A stretch of DNA of 64,000 nucleotides, taken from Pseudoalteromonas sp. H105. Its GTDB lineage: Bacteria; Pseudomonadota; Gammaproteobacteria; Enterobacterales; Alteromonadaceae. Numbering within the stretch: position 1 is the first letter of the stretch; each line of letters begins with the position of its first letter. This document shows, piece after piece, positions 18,307 to 27,636 of this stretch. The notes beneath the pieces are model-generated. The model did no database searches. It saw nothing but the letters and a program-made list of their open reading frames with translations, and was not told the origin of the DNA. Location: assembly GCF_001469215.1 (NCBI RefSeq), contig NZ_LOFH01000004.1, positions 348,647 through 412,646 on the forward strand, given 5' to 3'. Made by a program: the position numbers and the translations under genes.

Positions 18307-18346
18307 ATGACAGTTAGATTACTTAATTATTGCATTTTTATGACTT
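18307..18346 (-). promoter_or_regulatory. Pho-box-like repeat array before pstS
   Basis: On the minus strand four 7-mers occur at exact 11-bp steps: AAGTCAT, ATGCAAT, AAGTAAT and CTGTCAT, each separated by four A/T-rich bases. PhoB binds CTGTCAT-N4 repeats at 11-bp pitch, so this is a good candidate for two tandem Pho boxes. It sits in the phoR-pstS gap and touches the last base of phoR. Confidence 0.7.
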
Positions 18347-19665
18347 TAAAGTGTTTTTGAATTTTCACCCTCTACGAGTTTCTCTTTTGGAAAAGAAAAA
18401 GAGAAACATGAGCCTTCACCAAGCTTACTTTTAATGTTTAACTGGCTATCATGCCGTGTCAGCACATGTTTGGTGATCGCTAACCCAAGACCAGATCCGC
18501 CTGTTGTTCGGCTTCTGGCCTTATCTACGCGATAGAATCGCTCAGTGAGGCGGTTAATATGCTCTGGCGCTATTCCGTCACCGTTGTCAGTAACTGAGAA
18601 CACTGCATGATCATCTACCCGCTGCCAACTTACTATTATTTTTCCACCAGGCTTAGTGTAATGAATTGCATTAAACACTAAGTTAGAAAACGCACTGCGT
18701 AACTCATCTTCGGCGCCTTTAATGTCGAGCTGACTATCAACCTCAAATGTGAGCTCATGCCCTTTATCTTGATTAAGTGATTGGGCCTCAGTGCGAATAT
18801 ACGCTAGTAGCTGAGGAACATTGATTGCTTTATCATTATCTTGTCGCCTCACACCTTCGATACGTGATAGCGACAATAGCTGATTTACTAAGCTATCCAT
18901 ACGCTTACACTGCTCTAACATGGTATTCTGCGCTTTATTCCACATAGCTGGCGGTGGCATCATATCGCCATCAAACATTTCTAGATAACCTGTTACAACC
19001 GTCAAGGGGGTCCGTAGCTCATGCGACACATTTGCTACAAAATCTTTGCGCATTTGCTCTAACTGCTTCAAACGAGTTACATCCCTTACAACGACCATAA
19101 GTTGTGAACTTGCGTATGGCATTACTCGGTATTCAAGAACTTGCTCAACACTGTGTGTGTTTTCAAGCTCAAGGGCTTCATCAAATTTTTCTTGGTACAT
19201 GTATTTAGCAAATTTAGGATCGCGGATTAGATTGTCTAAACGTTGCCCATGATCACCAGGCCATTGCAAGCCAAGTATTTTTAAAGCCAGTTGATTGCAC
19301 CAAACGATACTGAGGTCTCGTTGCAATACCACGACAGCATCTGGAACTGCCTCTGCACCATCACGAAACCGACGGATTAAGTCTGCCAGTTCATTTCTCT
19401 TTTTACGATTTCGATGCTGAAGATGATAAATACCTTCAAAAACTTGCTCCCATGCACCTTCTCCCTCCGGTGGGTTAAAGCTGCGTTGATTGAGTAGCCA
19501 ATCACTGAGACGGTAAAGTTGATGATAGTGCCAAACTAATAATGAAAAAGAGCCTAAAAATAAAAGCAAAAATGGCGCGCCAACTAGCACACCAATAAGT
19601 AATAGGGGTAAAAAATAGATAAGCAAGCGCTTCGCCAGCGCTTGCTTATTAACAACTCGATACAT
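18346..19665 (-). CDS. phoR: phosphate regulon sensor kinase PhoR
   Basis: 439 residues. Two close N-terminal membrane segments (about 14-45, LLIYFLPLLLIGVLVGAPFL and neighbours), a cytoplasmic PAS domain (about 100-200, VPDAVVVLQRDLSIVWCN) and the kinase core with H-box FVANVSHELRTPLTVV and G2-box GSGLGLAITKHV. The absence of a large periplasmic sensor is typical of PhoR, which reads phosphate through the Pst transporter and PhoU. It lies 65 bp after phoB and is probably co-transcribed with it. Confidence 0.93.
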   Translation of the reverse strand: MYRVVNKQALAKRLLIYFLPLLLIGVLVGAPFLLLFLGSFSLLVWHYHQLYRLSDWLLNQRSFNPPEGEGAWEQVFEGIYHLQHRNRKKRNELADLIRRFRDGAEAVPDAVVVLQRDLSIVWCNQLALKILGLQWPGDHGQRLDNLIRDPKFAKYMYQEKFDEALELENTHSVEQVLEYRVMPYASSQLMVVVRDVTRLKQLEQMRKDFVANVSHELRTPLTVVTGYLEMFDGDMMPPPAMWNKAQNTMLEQCKRMDSLVNQLLSLSRIEGVRRQDNDKAINVPQLLAYIRTEAQSLNQDKGHELTFEVDSQLDIKGAEDELRSAFSNLVFNAIHYTKPGGKIIVSWQRVDDHAVFSVTDNGDGIAPEHINRLTERFYRVDKARSRTTGGSGLGLAITKHVLTRHDSQLNIKSKLGEGSCFSFSFPKEKLVEGENSKTL

Positions 19666-19730
19666 AAACTCACTTTACCTTAGAAAAATAAACTTAAGCT
19701 AATGAAGCTATTAACTTAATGTTTAAGATA

Positions 19731-20420
19731 TTATAGTTTACTCGAAAAACGGTACCCTGCACCTCTCACCGTTTGAACTAATCTATCATGCCCCAGCGGA
19801 GCGATCGCTTTACGTAAACGACGAATATGCACGTCGACGGTTCTATCTTCAACATAGACATTAGTTCCCCATACGTTATCCAGCAATTGTTCACGGCTAT
19901 ATACACGCTCAGGGTGAGTCATAAAGAAATGCAATAACCTAAACTCAGTTGGTCCCATGTCTAATTCGCTACCATCAGAGGTTACACGATGTGAGATAGG
20001 ATCTAATCGTAAACCATGTACCTTTATCGCCTCTTCTAACGAAGTAGGTGACACACGACGGATGACTGCTTTAATACGCGCCATCAGCTCTTTTGGTGAA
20101 AATGGTTTAGTGACATAATCATCAGCCCCCACTTCTAAGCCACGTACTTTATCTTCTTCTTCGCCACGGGCTGTTAGCATAATGATCGGGATCTTACGTG
20201 TATGCTCGTTTTGTTTAAACTTTTTGGCGATCTGAATACCACTGCCACCTGGTAACATCCAATCCAATAACACCATGTCAGGGTATGGTTCAACCATAGC
20301 TGCAATAGCAGAATCGTAATCTTCGGCCTCAATCGCTTGAAATCCATTTTGTTCTAATACAAAAACTAACATTTCCCTAATAGGCGCTTCGTCATCGACG
20401 ACAAGTACTTTACGTGACAT
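19731..20420 (-). CDS. phoB: phosphate regulon response regulator PhoB
   Basis: 229 residues. The receiver domain has the acidic pair VVDDEAP, the phosphorylated Asp in [12 protein letters not shown] and the conserved Lys in [10 protein letters not shown]. The C-terminal OmpR-type winged helix ends [12 protein letters not shown]. It binds Pho boxes when phosphate is scarce. A Pho-box-like site lies about 52 bp upstream, suggesting self-activation as in E. coli. Confidence 0.95.
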   Translation of the reverse strand: MSRKVLVVDDEAPIREMLVFVLEQNGFQAIEAEDYDSAIAAMVEPYPDMVLLDWMLPGGSGIQIAKKFKQNEHTRKIPIIMLTARGEEEDKVRGLEVGADDYVTKPFSPKELMARIKAVIRRVSPTSLEEAIKVHGLRLDPISHRVTSDGSELDMGPTEFRLLHFFMTHPERVYSREQLLDNVWGTNVYVEDRTVDVHIRRLRKAIAPLGHDRLVQTVRGAGYRFSSKL

Positions 20421-20471
20421 TCCAATTCTTCTCTTTCGTTATCGAACTTGTTTTCATTATTATGACTAAGT

Positions 20472-20489
20472 ATGACATTTTTATGAAAG
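20472..20489 (-). promoter_or_regulatory. Pho box before phoB
   Basis: The minus strand reads CTTTCATAAAAATGTCAT, matching 15 of 18 positions of CTGTCATAAATCTGTCAT. It lies 52 bp before the phoB start, where PhoB would act at its own promoter. Confidence 0.7.
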
Positions 20490-20701
20490 TGTAACGTGTA
20501 AATTAAAATGAGCGAAAAAAAAACACAAACAACACTAAAAAAGTGGGAAAACTCATAAATTAGACGTAGTTCAGGTAGCGCAATCATATTTTTATAAAAA
20601 CGCAGACATATGTAACGCGAATATTTACTTGCCTGTTTTACTTTTTATAGCTTAAAAATAATCATATTTTACGATGTATCACGGTGGCAAAGCGCTCGCC
20701 G

Positions 20702-20945
20702 GATCAAGATCATACTAAGCAAAGAACCTGAGATCATAGTTGTACTAACAGAGCCGATCAGGGATCAGAGTTGTACTAACATAAAACCATAAGATGTTGA
20801 ACATTTGTACAAACAGCGCACTTTATGCTGACTTTTAAAGCAAAAACTATCTGTTTTTTCACGATCCTTAGTAAAAGATTGATCCCTAGAATAAAACGTT
20901 AGTAAAAAGCCGATCTTGGCATTCTTCGTTAGTAAAAGAGTGATC
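20702..20945. repeat. symmetric array of six GATC-N7-TACTAA(C/G) motifs
   Basis: Three direct copies start on the plus strand at 20702, 20732 and 20763. Three inverted copies on the minus strand occupy 20867-20884, 20898-20915 and 20928-20945. Each copy is 18 bp: GATC, seven variable bases, TACTAA, then C or G. Steps are 30 and 31 bp on the left and 31 and 30 bp on the right, and all three left-right pairs have the same midpoint, 20823.5. The 86-bp centre is AT-rich and not palindromic. The array lies between the fba terminator and the phoB promoter. The function is unknown; see findings. Confidence 0.85.
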
Positions 20946-20967
20946 TTTAAACATTTTTGTACACATA

Positions 20968-20999
20968 AAAAAAGCCAGCTCTTTTCAGATACTGGCTTT
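20968..20999 (-). terminator. terminator after fba
   Basis: The minus strand reads AAAGCCAGTATCT, a short loop, AGAGCTGGCTTTTTTT: a stem with one internal mismatch and a long T-run, starting 16 bp after the fba stop. Confidence 0.85.
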
Positions 21000-21014
21000 G
21001 TTTCAATGTGTTAA

Positions 21015-22079
21015 TTACTTAACTTGCGGATCTAACTCGCCTGATAAGTATTTAAGATGCATTTCATCAAGCGAGATTGGCTTGATCTTTCCTGCTTGAC
21101 CCGCAGTGCCAAACGCTTCATAACGTGCCACACAGATCTCTGTCATCGCTTTGGTTGCTTCAGCAAGGTATTTACGTGGATCAAAGTTAGATGGATTCAA
21201 CGCCAAGTGACGACGTATTGCACCCGTTGATGCTAAACGTAAATCTGTATCAATATTTACTTTACGAACACCAAATTTAATTCCTTCTACGATTTGCTCT
21301 ACTGGCACACCATAAGTTTCAGGAATTTCACCACCATATTGGTTGATAACTTCAAGCCACTCTTGTGGTACAGATGACGAACCATGCATGACAAGGTGAG
21401 TATTCGGAATACGTGCGTGAATAGCTTTAATACGATCAATCGCTAATATGTCATCCGTTGGTGGGCGTGTAAATTTATACGCGCCATGAGAAGTACCACA
21501 GGCAATTGCAAGCGCATCACAGTGAGTTTTGCTTACAAAGTCAGCTGCTTCTTCTGGATCTGTTAGCATTTGATCTGTGGTTAATTTACCTTCAGCACCA
21601 ACACCGTCTTCTTCACCAGCTTCCCCAGTCTCAAGAGAACCTAAAACACCTAACTCGCCTTCAACCGATACGCCGCATGAGTGAGCAAGCTCAACTGTTT
21701 TGCGTGTTACATCAACATTATACTCATAGCTTGAAGGTGTTTTTCCATCAGTCATTAATGAGCCATCCATCATTACAGATGAAAAACCTAACTGGATTGA
21801 ACGCTGGCAAACACCTGGTGAAGTACCGTGATCCTGATGCATAACCACTGGGATGTGTGGCCATTCTTCGATAGCAGCTAAAATCATATGACGAATAAAT
21901 GGGGCACCAGCGTAGGCACGAGCACCTGCTGAACCTTGCACAATTACTGGGCTGTTTGTTTTATCAGCCGCCATCATAATAGCGCGGATTTGCTCTTGGT
22001 TATTAACGTTAAAAGCTGGCACGCCATAACCATTTTCAGCTGCATGATCAAGAAGTTGTCGCATACTGATTAAAGCCAT
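21015..22079 (-). CDS. fba: class II fructose-bisphosphate aldolase
   Basis: 354 residues, the length of the class II subtype with Calvin-type similarity. Zinc ligands lie in VVMHQDHG and the neighbouring [10 protein letters not shown]; the substrate segment is [12 protein letters not shown], and [13 protein letters not shown] binds phosphate. It splits fructose-1,6-bisphosphate in glycolysis and makes it in gluconeogenesis. It is the last gene of the epd-pgk-fba set, 214 bp after pgk, so it may have an extra promoter in that gap. Confidence 0.95.
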   Translation of the reverse strand: MALISMRQLLDHAAENGYGVPAFNVNNQEQIRAIMMAADKTNSPVIVQGSAGARAYAGAPFIRHMILAAIEEWPHIPVVMHQDHGTSPGVCQRSIQLGFSSVMMDGSLMTDGKTPSSYEYNVDVTRKTVELAHSCGVSVEGELGVLGSLETGEAGEEDGVGAEGKLTTDQMLTDPEEAADFVSKTHCDALAIACGTSHGAYKFTRPPTDDILAIDRIKAIHARIPNTHLVMHGSSSVPQEWLEVINQYGGEIPETYGVPVEQIVEGIKFGVRKVNIDTDLRLASTGAIRRHLALNPSNFDPRKYLAEATKAMTEICVARYEAFGTAGQAGKIKPISLDEMHLKYLSGELDPQVK

Positions 22080-22248
22080 TGGGTATTCTCCAAATTATCG
22101 ATAGCTGCGTAAACGCAACACTACCTAGTCGAACGGAATAGTTTAGTTTGATGCAATCACTGCATCACGACAGCCTTGGCATTTGCCAAGTCTACCGCTG
22201 ATACAAACCAATAATTAAATAAGGGTGAGAGGTATTTAATTAATGGTG

Positions 22249-22281
22249 TTTGTCGGTGTAAGCCAATTTACTTACACCAAC
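22249..22281 (-). terminator. hairpin between pgk and fba
   Basis: CTTACACC and its complement GGTGTAAG (22271-22278 and 22255-22262) form an 8-bp stem just after the pgk stop. No strong T-run follows, so it is more likely an attenuator or mRNA-processing hairpin than a full stop. Confidence 0.4.
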
Positions 22282-22293
22282 AAGCATGCTTCA

Positions 22294-23469
22294 TTACTTA
22301 GCACGCTCTTCTAGCATAGCAACAGCTGGCAATTTTTTCCCTTCTAAAAACTCAAGGAAAGCACCGCCACCGGTTGAAATGTATGAAACTTTGTCGCCAA
22401 TACCGTATTTATCAATCGCCGCCAGCGTATCACCGCCGCCTGCAATCGAAAATGCGTTTGAATCAGCAATCGCTTGTGCGATTGCACGCGTACCATTACC
22501 AAATTGGTCAAATTCGAATACCCCAACAGGGCCATTCCAAACGACAGTGCCGGCATTGGCAATTATTTTTGCTAATTTACTTGCCGTATCTGGACCAATA
22601 TCAAAAATCATATCATCACTGGTTACTTCATTCACATCTTTTAATGTTGCAACCGCTGATTCTGAAAATTCATTGCCCACAACAACATCAGTAGGAACTG
22701 GAATTTCACCATCATTGCTTTTAGCTGCAGCACATAATTTGTTTGCTTCATCGATTAAATCCGCTTCATAAAGCGATTTACCAACTGGGTGACCTGACGC
22801 CGCAATGAAAGTATTAGCAATACCACCCCCAGTCACTAACTGATCAACAATCGTAGAAAGCGAATCGAGTACCGTTAATTTAGTTGATACTTTAGAGCCG
22901 CCAACAATAGCTACAAGCGGACGCGCTGGGTTATCAAGTGCTTTACCCAATGCCTCTAGCTCTGCTGCCAATAAAGGACCTGCACATGCAACGTCAGCAA
23001 ATAAGCCAACACCGTGTGTTGAAGCTTGAGCACGGTGAGCAGTTCCAAAAGCATCCATTACGTACACATCGCACAGTGCAGCAAGTTTTTTAGACAGTGC
23101 TTCATCGTTTTTCTTTTCACCAACATTGAAGCGTACGTTTTCAAACACAACCACTTCATTATCAGCGACTTCAACACCATCAAGGTAGTCTTTTTCAAGG
23201 CGTACTGTTTGCTCAAGTGCCTCGTTTAAATAATCAACAACAGGAGCCAATGAAAACTCTTCGTTGAATTCCCCTTCCGTAGGGCGGCCAAGATGTGACA
23301 TCACCATTACCTTTGCGCCTTTTTCAAGCGCGAGTTTGATACTTGGTAATGCTGCACGTATACGTGCATCTGAGGTCACTTTACCTGCTTTTACTGGTAC
23401 ATTTAAATCTTCACGAATTAACACGCGTTTGCCGTTTAAATCTAAATCTACCATATTAATGACCGACAT
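22294..23469 (-). CDS. pgk: phosphoglycerate kinase
   Basis: 391 residues. The N-terminal signature is [16 protein letters not shown] and the ATP-binding end is [13 protein letters not shown] followed by [26 protein letters not shown] and [13 protein letters not shown] bind 3-phosphoglycerate. The enzyme makes ATP from 1,3-bisphosphoglycerate in glycolysis. It lies 54 bp after epd and precedes fba, the usual order in gammaproteobacteria. The ribosome binding site is AAGGAG. Confidence 0.97.
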   Translation of the reverse strand: MSVINMVDLDLNGKRVLIREDLNVPVKAGKVTSDARIRAALPSIKLALEKGAKVMVMSHLGRPTEGEFNEEFSLAPVVDYLNEALEQTVRLEKDYLDGVEVADNEVVVFENVRFNVGEKKNDEALSKKLAALCDVYVMDAFGTAHRAQASTHGVGLFADVACAGPLLAAELEALGKALDNPARPLVAIVGGSKVSTKLTVLDSLSTIVDQLVTGGGIANTFIAASGHPVGKSLYEADLIDEANKLCAAAKSNDGEIPVPTDVVVGNEFSESAVATLKDVNEVTSDDMIFDIGPDTASKLAKIIANAGTVVWNGPVGVFEFDQFGNGTRAIAQAIADSNAFSIAGGGDTLAAIDKYGIGDKVSYISTGGGAFLEFLEGKKLPAVAMLEERAK

Positions 23470-23523
23470 GGACTTCTCCTTAGTTAACGATACTGACTTG
23501 AGTAAAAATTCTTAATTATAATT

Positions 23524-24540
23524 CTAGTTTTTTGCAACCATCATACACCTTGCGGTGTCTAGCATACGGTTAGCAAATCCCCATTCATTGTCACACCAGA
23601 CTAACAACTTTATCAGTCGTTTATGACTAACTCGTGTCTGCGTGCCATCAATAATACATGAGTGTGCATCATGGTTAAAATCAACAGAGACCAATGGCTC
23701 TTCTGTGTAACTTAAAATCCCTTCTAACCTGTCTTTAGCGGCCGCTCTTAAGGCTTTATTTACTGCAAGCAAATCGACATCTGTATTCACTGTAACGCTC
23801 AAATCCATCGCCGTAACATTAATAGTGGGAACTCGCACAGCAATGGCTTCAAACCGGCCATGAAACTTAGGTAATATACGCTCAATACCACGAGCCAGTT
23901 TTGTGTCGACGGGGATAATAGATTGGCTTGCAGCACGAGTACGACGTAAATCGTGGTGATAGGCATCAATCACTTGTTGATCATTCATTGATGCGTGAAT
24001 AGTCGTGATTGCACCCGATTCAATTTCAAATGCATCATCAAGCACTTTAATCACAGGCACAATACAATTTGTTGTGCATGACCCGTTAGATACGATTGTT
24101 TGTGCAGCCGTTAACTCATCATCATTAATACCGTAAACGATTGTGGCATCGACATCTGCATCCGCAGGTTGCGAAAATAGCACTTTTTTCGCGCCCGCAT
24201 TTAAGTGAAGTTGTGCATGCTCTCTTGAATGAAACACTCCGGTACACTCTAATACCACATCAATATCGAGTACTTGCCAAGGGAGTTCACACGGGTTTTC
24301 TTCACAAAATAATGCGATTGAATCGCCGGCAACATTGATACTGTCTTCACCGAGTGTAACAGGAAATTTGAAGCGCCCATGAGACGTATCATATTTAAGG
24401 AGGTGAGCGATCCCTTGAGGATCCGCTAATTCATTGATAGCAACAATTTTGATCTCATCGCTTAGCCCTGATTCATACAGCGCTCGCACGATATTACGAC
24501 CAATTCGACCAAAACCATTAATTGCAAGTTTGATTGCCAT
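23524..24540 (-). CDS. epd: D-erythrose-4-phosphate dehydrogenase
   Basis: 338 residues of the GAPDH fold. [18 protein letters not shown] binds NAD; the catalytic cysteine is in [13 protein letters not shown], and the C-terminal [15 protein letters not shown] is conserved. The position before pgk, the length and [20 protein letters not shown] favour Epd over glycolytic GapA. Epd makes 4-phosphoerythronate for pyridoxal-phosphate synthesis. Whether it also serves as a GAPDH cannot be decided from sequence. Confidence 0.88.
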   Translation of the reverse strand: MAIKLAINGFGRIGRNIVRALYESGLSDEIKIVAINELADPQGIAHLLKYDTSHGRFKFPVTLGEDSINVAGDSIALFCEENPCELPWQVLDIDVVLECTGVFHSREHAQLHLNAGAKKVLFSQPADADVDATIVYGINDDELTAAQTIVSNGSCTTNCIVPVIKVLDDAFEIESGAITTIHASMNDQQVIDAYHHDLRRTRAASQSIIPVDTKLARGIERILPKFHGRFEAIAVRVPTINVTAMDLSVTVNTDVDLLAVNKALRAAAKDRLEGILSYTEEPLVSVDFNHDAHSCIIDGTQTRVSHKRLIKLLVWCDNEWGFANRMLDTARCMMVAKN

Positions 24541-24702
24541 TCGAAAGAAAATCCACTCTAGTTGCTTGCAGATAAAGGCGACCTGCCTTTTTGATGGCGG
24601 TATTGTAATCGACCTTGGGATTGAATATAAGAGGCAAAGTTAAATAAATATCTGCAGCCTCTTTTAGATGACTCCGTTTTGGTAATCACTCAACCTTTGT
24701 AG

Positions 24703-24966
24703 CTATATTTTGAATGTTTTTCTAATTAAACTAGCCGTTAGTAGTGATACAAGCATAATCACAATACAATAGGTAACAAGCATAGCCGAAGAGGTCGTAA
24801 GCTCGATCAATTGACTATTCTCATCCATACAGAGGTTTGTTTCGTAGTTGAACGTACCGCTATTGTCTAAACAGCTGTCAACGAGTAAAAACCCGTGTAA
24901 CCACCACACAACAAATAAACTAGCTAACACGCCAACGAGTGACGGCAGTAAAGTATTTTTCATCAT
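24703..24966 (-). CDS. small membrane protein, unknown function
   Basis: 87 residues with two hydrophobic helices, about 8-27 (LVGVLASLFVVWWLHGFLLV) and 60-80 (AMLVTYCIVIMLVSLLTASL), and a loop of about 32 residues holding two cysteines (SCLDNSGTFNYETNLCMDE) that could pair in the periplasm. Tandem ATG codons at 24966 and 24963 leave the start open. It lies 64 bp after the exonuclease gene on the same strand. I do not recognise a family. Confidence 0.55.
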   Translation of the reverse strand: MMKNTLLPSLVGVLASLFVVWWLHGFLLVDSCLDNSGTFNYETNLCMDENSQLIELTTSSAMLVTYCIVIMLVSLLTASLIRKTFKI

Positions 24967-25030
24967 AAAACCAAGGGATTACTAAATTTCAGTGTATTAG
25001 GGTAACAAATAACCTTTAATATAACTGCTT

Positions 25031-25666
25031 TTAAAGTGATACTTTTACAATATCAGCTAGCTTTAGTTCATTTCCGCAACTAATTTGATGGCATTGCGCC
25101 AATAACAGTTCAGCTGTCGCAGTCGCATCCGTTAATGCATGATGGTTAGAATAATGGGGTAACTGATATCGACCCCGGCACGCTGCAAGCGTTAGATCAT
25201 CCAATGCTATTTCTTGACCTTGTTGAAGTAGGCGCTTTTTTTCAATTTGAAACGTATCAATTATTAACTTTGGTCTAACGTTGATATCATTTGATTTAAA
25301 AGCATTTTTTAAGAAACTCCAATCTAAACTTGCGTTATGAAACACCAAAATTGCATCATCAAAATAACAACTGAGCTTATTTAAAATAAAACTTAAACTT
25401 TGCCCTTGACCAATCTCTTGTTGAGCAATTCCATGAAATACGGGGCTTTGCTCAAGCTGCTTTACTTCTTTGCTAATATAATGCTCTGCTGTACTTAGTT
25501 TTATGCACTGCTGTTCTACCAACACCCATGCAACGGATACAATTTCATGCTGTTTTGCATCTAACCCTGTAAGCTCTAAATCAATCACAATATAGCGCTG
25601 GCTAAATACACTTTTAGCGAGTAACTTTTTCCTTGATAGGTATCGGCTAAGCCATTTTTTAACCAC
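25031..25666 (-). CDS. DnaQ-like 3'-5' exonuclease
   Basis: 211 residues. The DEDDh motifs are visible: Asp and Glu in YIVIDLELTGLD, Asp in VFHNASLDWSFL, and His with the last Asp in HHALTDATATAEL. It resembles the DNA polymerase III epsilon exonuclease domain but is a stand-alone protein without the polymerase-binding tail. It starts at GTG with GAGGG as ribosome binding site and follows the CBS/DUF294 gene by 24 bp. The same pairing beside actP is known in Pseudomonas and Vibrio, so a role linked to that locus rather than to replication is possible. Confidence 0.85.
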   Translation of the reverse strand: MVKKWLSRYLSRKKLLAKSVFSQRYIVIDLELTGLDAKQHEIVSVAWVLVEQQCIKLSTAEHYISKEVKQLEQSPVFHGIAQQEIGQGQSLSFILNKLSCYFDDAILVFHNASLDWSFLKNAFKSNDINVRPKLIIDTFQIEKKRLLQQGQEIALDDLTLAACRGRYQLPHYSNHHALTDATATAELLLAQCHQISCGNELKLADIVKVSL

Positions 25667-25690
25667 ACTGAGCCCTCAATTGATACACCA

Positions 25691-27541
25691 TTACAAACTA
25701 CCTCGAGCAAATTTAAATGCCGCGGCCTGTTGGGCTTGTTTAATTAGATAAAATGCTTCTTTAAGCTGATGACGTTCTAACGAATTTAGTTTATTAGGGT
25801 TAATACAATTACTGGGTAAGCCCTCTTCATTAATTTGTGTTCTTAAACGCAACTGAGTTAAAAAGCGCCAGCAATCCTTTAAATTATATACATCTTGTTT
25901 ATTAAGCTGAGGGTACTTTAATAATGCATCAAGACGTTCTTGTGTATTGGCTCGACGAACACCGGCTTTGAGTGCATACAATCGTACGATGTCATTGATG
26001 ATGACGACACCTCGTTTTTTCAAATCAATGTACTTATGCTGTTTAGCATCTTTTTCTAATTTTAACTGGTTAAATAAACCAATAGGCGCTGCGTTCGATT
26101 TTATATCACTGGCCATAGCAGCATAAAATAACTCGTTACGCGAAATGCGAGTGAGCTGCTCACAAAAGCTGGTATAAAGTGAATTTGAACCTTCTATAAA
26201 TCGCAAATCAAAAAATATTTTACAATTGAGCATTGCTTCTGGCGTTGGGCTTTTTATCCACTTAAAAAAGCGCTCACACCAATCAGAAATACTCATTCTG
26301 CATAACGCATTGCTTGCCATTATATTCCCTGGACAACGACGGATGCCGCATTCGACGAGTTGCTCACAAACAAACTCCCCCATACGACGAAAATAATCTT
26401 GATGCTGCTCACTTAAATCATCTGGAAGTAACAGTCCATTATCTTGATCTGAATGCAGCGTTTGTTCCTCACGTGCTTGTGAACCAAAACAAATGAAACT
26501 AAAACTGGTAGGTGCTGCGCCATTATCTTCTTGGAAGAGGTGTATTAATCGTGATGTTAACGCATCCGTCAAACCACTAAGTAGTTTACCAATCAATGAA
26601 ATATCATCAATATTATGTGAAAACCCTCGAAGTAACTCAGGTATTTCAGCTGCATAGCGCTTCAAATCAACAATGCTGTGCGCTTTATAAATACGGCCAA
26701 TTAATTGTACAGGGTCACTTTTTTGTTGCCTGAGTAAATCAGTACTGGTAATCATGCCCAGCGCTTTATGATGTTCATCGAGCACGGGCAAATGGTGAAT
26801 ATTATGTTTAAGCATTAAATGCAAAGCAGAAAAAACTCGGTTATTCTCAAAAATATATTTAGGCTTTTTGCTCATTATTGAACTGATGGCTTCTTTCGGA
26901 TCAATTTCGTCTGCAAGTACCCGATTACGTAGATCACGATCAGTGACCACGCCCACTAAGCGCTCAAACTCAGTGATCATAATAGAGGAAACACCATGCT
27001 CTTTCATTTTTTTTGCCGTTTGGCGAATACTGGCATCGGGAAGTAACGTGACCGCTTTACGAGACATCAGCTCAGAAATTTTACGTTCTGACCAACTATC
27101 ATTTTGACTTTTGTAATGTGATGACAGTAACCGGTTAGCATGCGCTCGGACAAAATATTGCTCGAACAGTTTATATTCCCGGCGCAAAAAATCAAAGGCA
27201 TCTTGATTGAGCATATACACAATGCCCTCTTTTTGCGTTTCTAAACGGTTTTGTATTGCTTCTCCCGTTAATAGAGAGGGAAAACCAAAATAATCACCCT
27301 GCGCTAAACGCGTTATCACATCACCTTTAGCATCAACTAAATCATATAAACCTGAACGAATCAGAAACAATTTAGGTGACGCTGATTGCAGCCACTGAGT
27401 CTGATTTTCACGAGTCAAATAAATACTATCTACATGAGCGACAAAATAATCAGTGGCACTCGTATCTATTTGGCTAAATGGCGTTTGCATTTTAACAAAT
27501 TGGGCGACTTCCTGCTGCTCATTATTCATAACATTACTCAT
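25691..27541 (-). CDS. cNMP-binding / CBS-pair / DUF294 nucleotidyltransferase-like protein
   Basis: 616 residues in four parts: a cyclic-nucleotide-binding-type beta-roll (about 20-130), two CBS domains (about 155-275, with AVTLLPDASIRQTAKKMKEHGVSSIMI and HHLPVLDEHHKALGMIT), a DUF294 nucleotidyltransferase-like domain with FGSQAREEQTLHSDQDNGL, and the DUF294 C-terminal helical domain. The G-S and D-x-D residues of the transferase fold are present, so activity is possible, as in GlnD-type enzymes. It is expected to be a cytoplasmic signalling protein that senses nucleotides. Its place next to actP is conserved in several gammaproteobacteria. Confidence 0.88.
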   Translation of the reverse strand: MSNVMNNEQQEVAQFVKMQTPFSQIDTSATDYFVAHVDSIYLTRENQTQWLQSASPKLFLIRSGLYDLVDAKGDVITRLAQGDYFGFPSLLTGEAIQNRLETQKEGIVYMLNQDAFDFLRREYKLFEQYFVRAHANRLLSSHYKSQNDSWSERKISELMSRKAVTLLPDASIRQTAKKMKEHGVSSIMITEFERLVGVVTDRDLRNRVLADEIDPKEAISSIMSKKPKYIFENNRVFSALHLMLKHNIHHLPVLDEHHKALGMITSTDLLRQQKSDPVQLIGRIYKAHSIVDLKRYAAEIPELLRGFSHNIDDISLIGKLLSGLTDALTSRLIHLFQEDNGAAPTSFSFICFGSQAREEQTLHSDQDNGLLLPDDLSEQHQDYFRRMGEFVCEQLVECGIRRCPGNIMASNALCRMSISDWCERFFKWIKSPTPEAMLNCKIFFDLRFIEGSNSLYTSFCEQLTRISRNELFYAAMASDIKSNAAPIGLFNQLKLEKDAKQHKYIDLKKRGVVIINDIVRLYALKAGVRRANTQERLDALLKYPQLNKQDVYNLKDCWRFLTQLRLRTQINEEGLPSNCINPNKLNSLERHQLKEAFYLIKQAQQAAAFKFARGSL

Positions 27542-27588
27542 AATAAAATAGGCTAAGCATCTACATTACGCATAAAAACAAAAAATAA

Positions 27589-27612
27589 AAAGCCCGACAA
27601 AAGTCGGGCTTT
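27589..27612 (-). terminator. terminator after actP
   Basis: AAAGCCCGAC, loop of four, GTCGGGCTTT, followed on the minus strand by a T-rich run (27577-27590). It separates actP from the CBS/DUF294 gene. Confidence 0.85.
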
Positions 27613-27636
27613 AGTATAAATAACAATCAAGCTATT

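Noticed and set aside
20702..20945. CRISPR array or plasmid-type iterons
   Set aside because: Units are short, spacers are 12-13 bp, half are inverted, and no cas or rep gene is near; a simple iteron set would be all direct.
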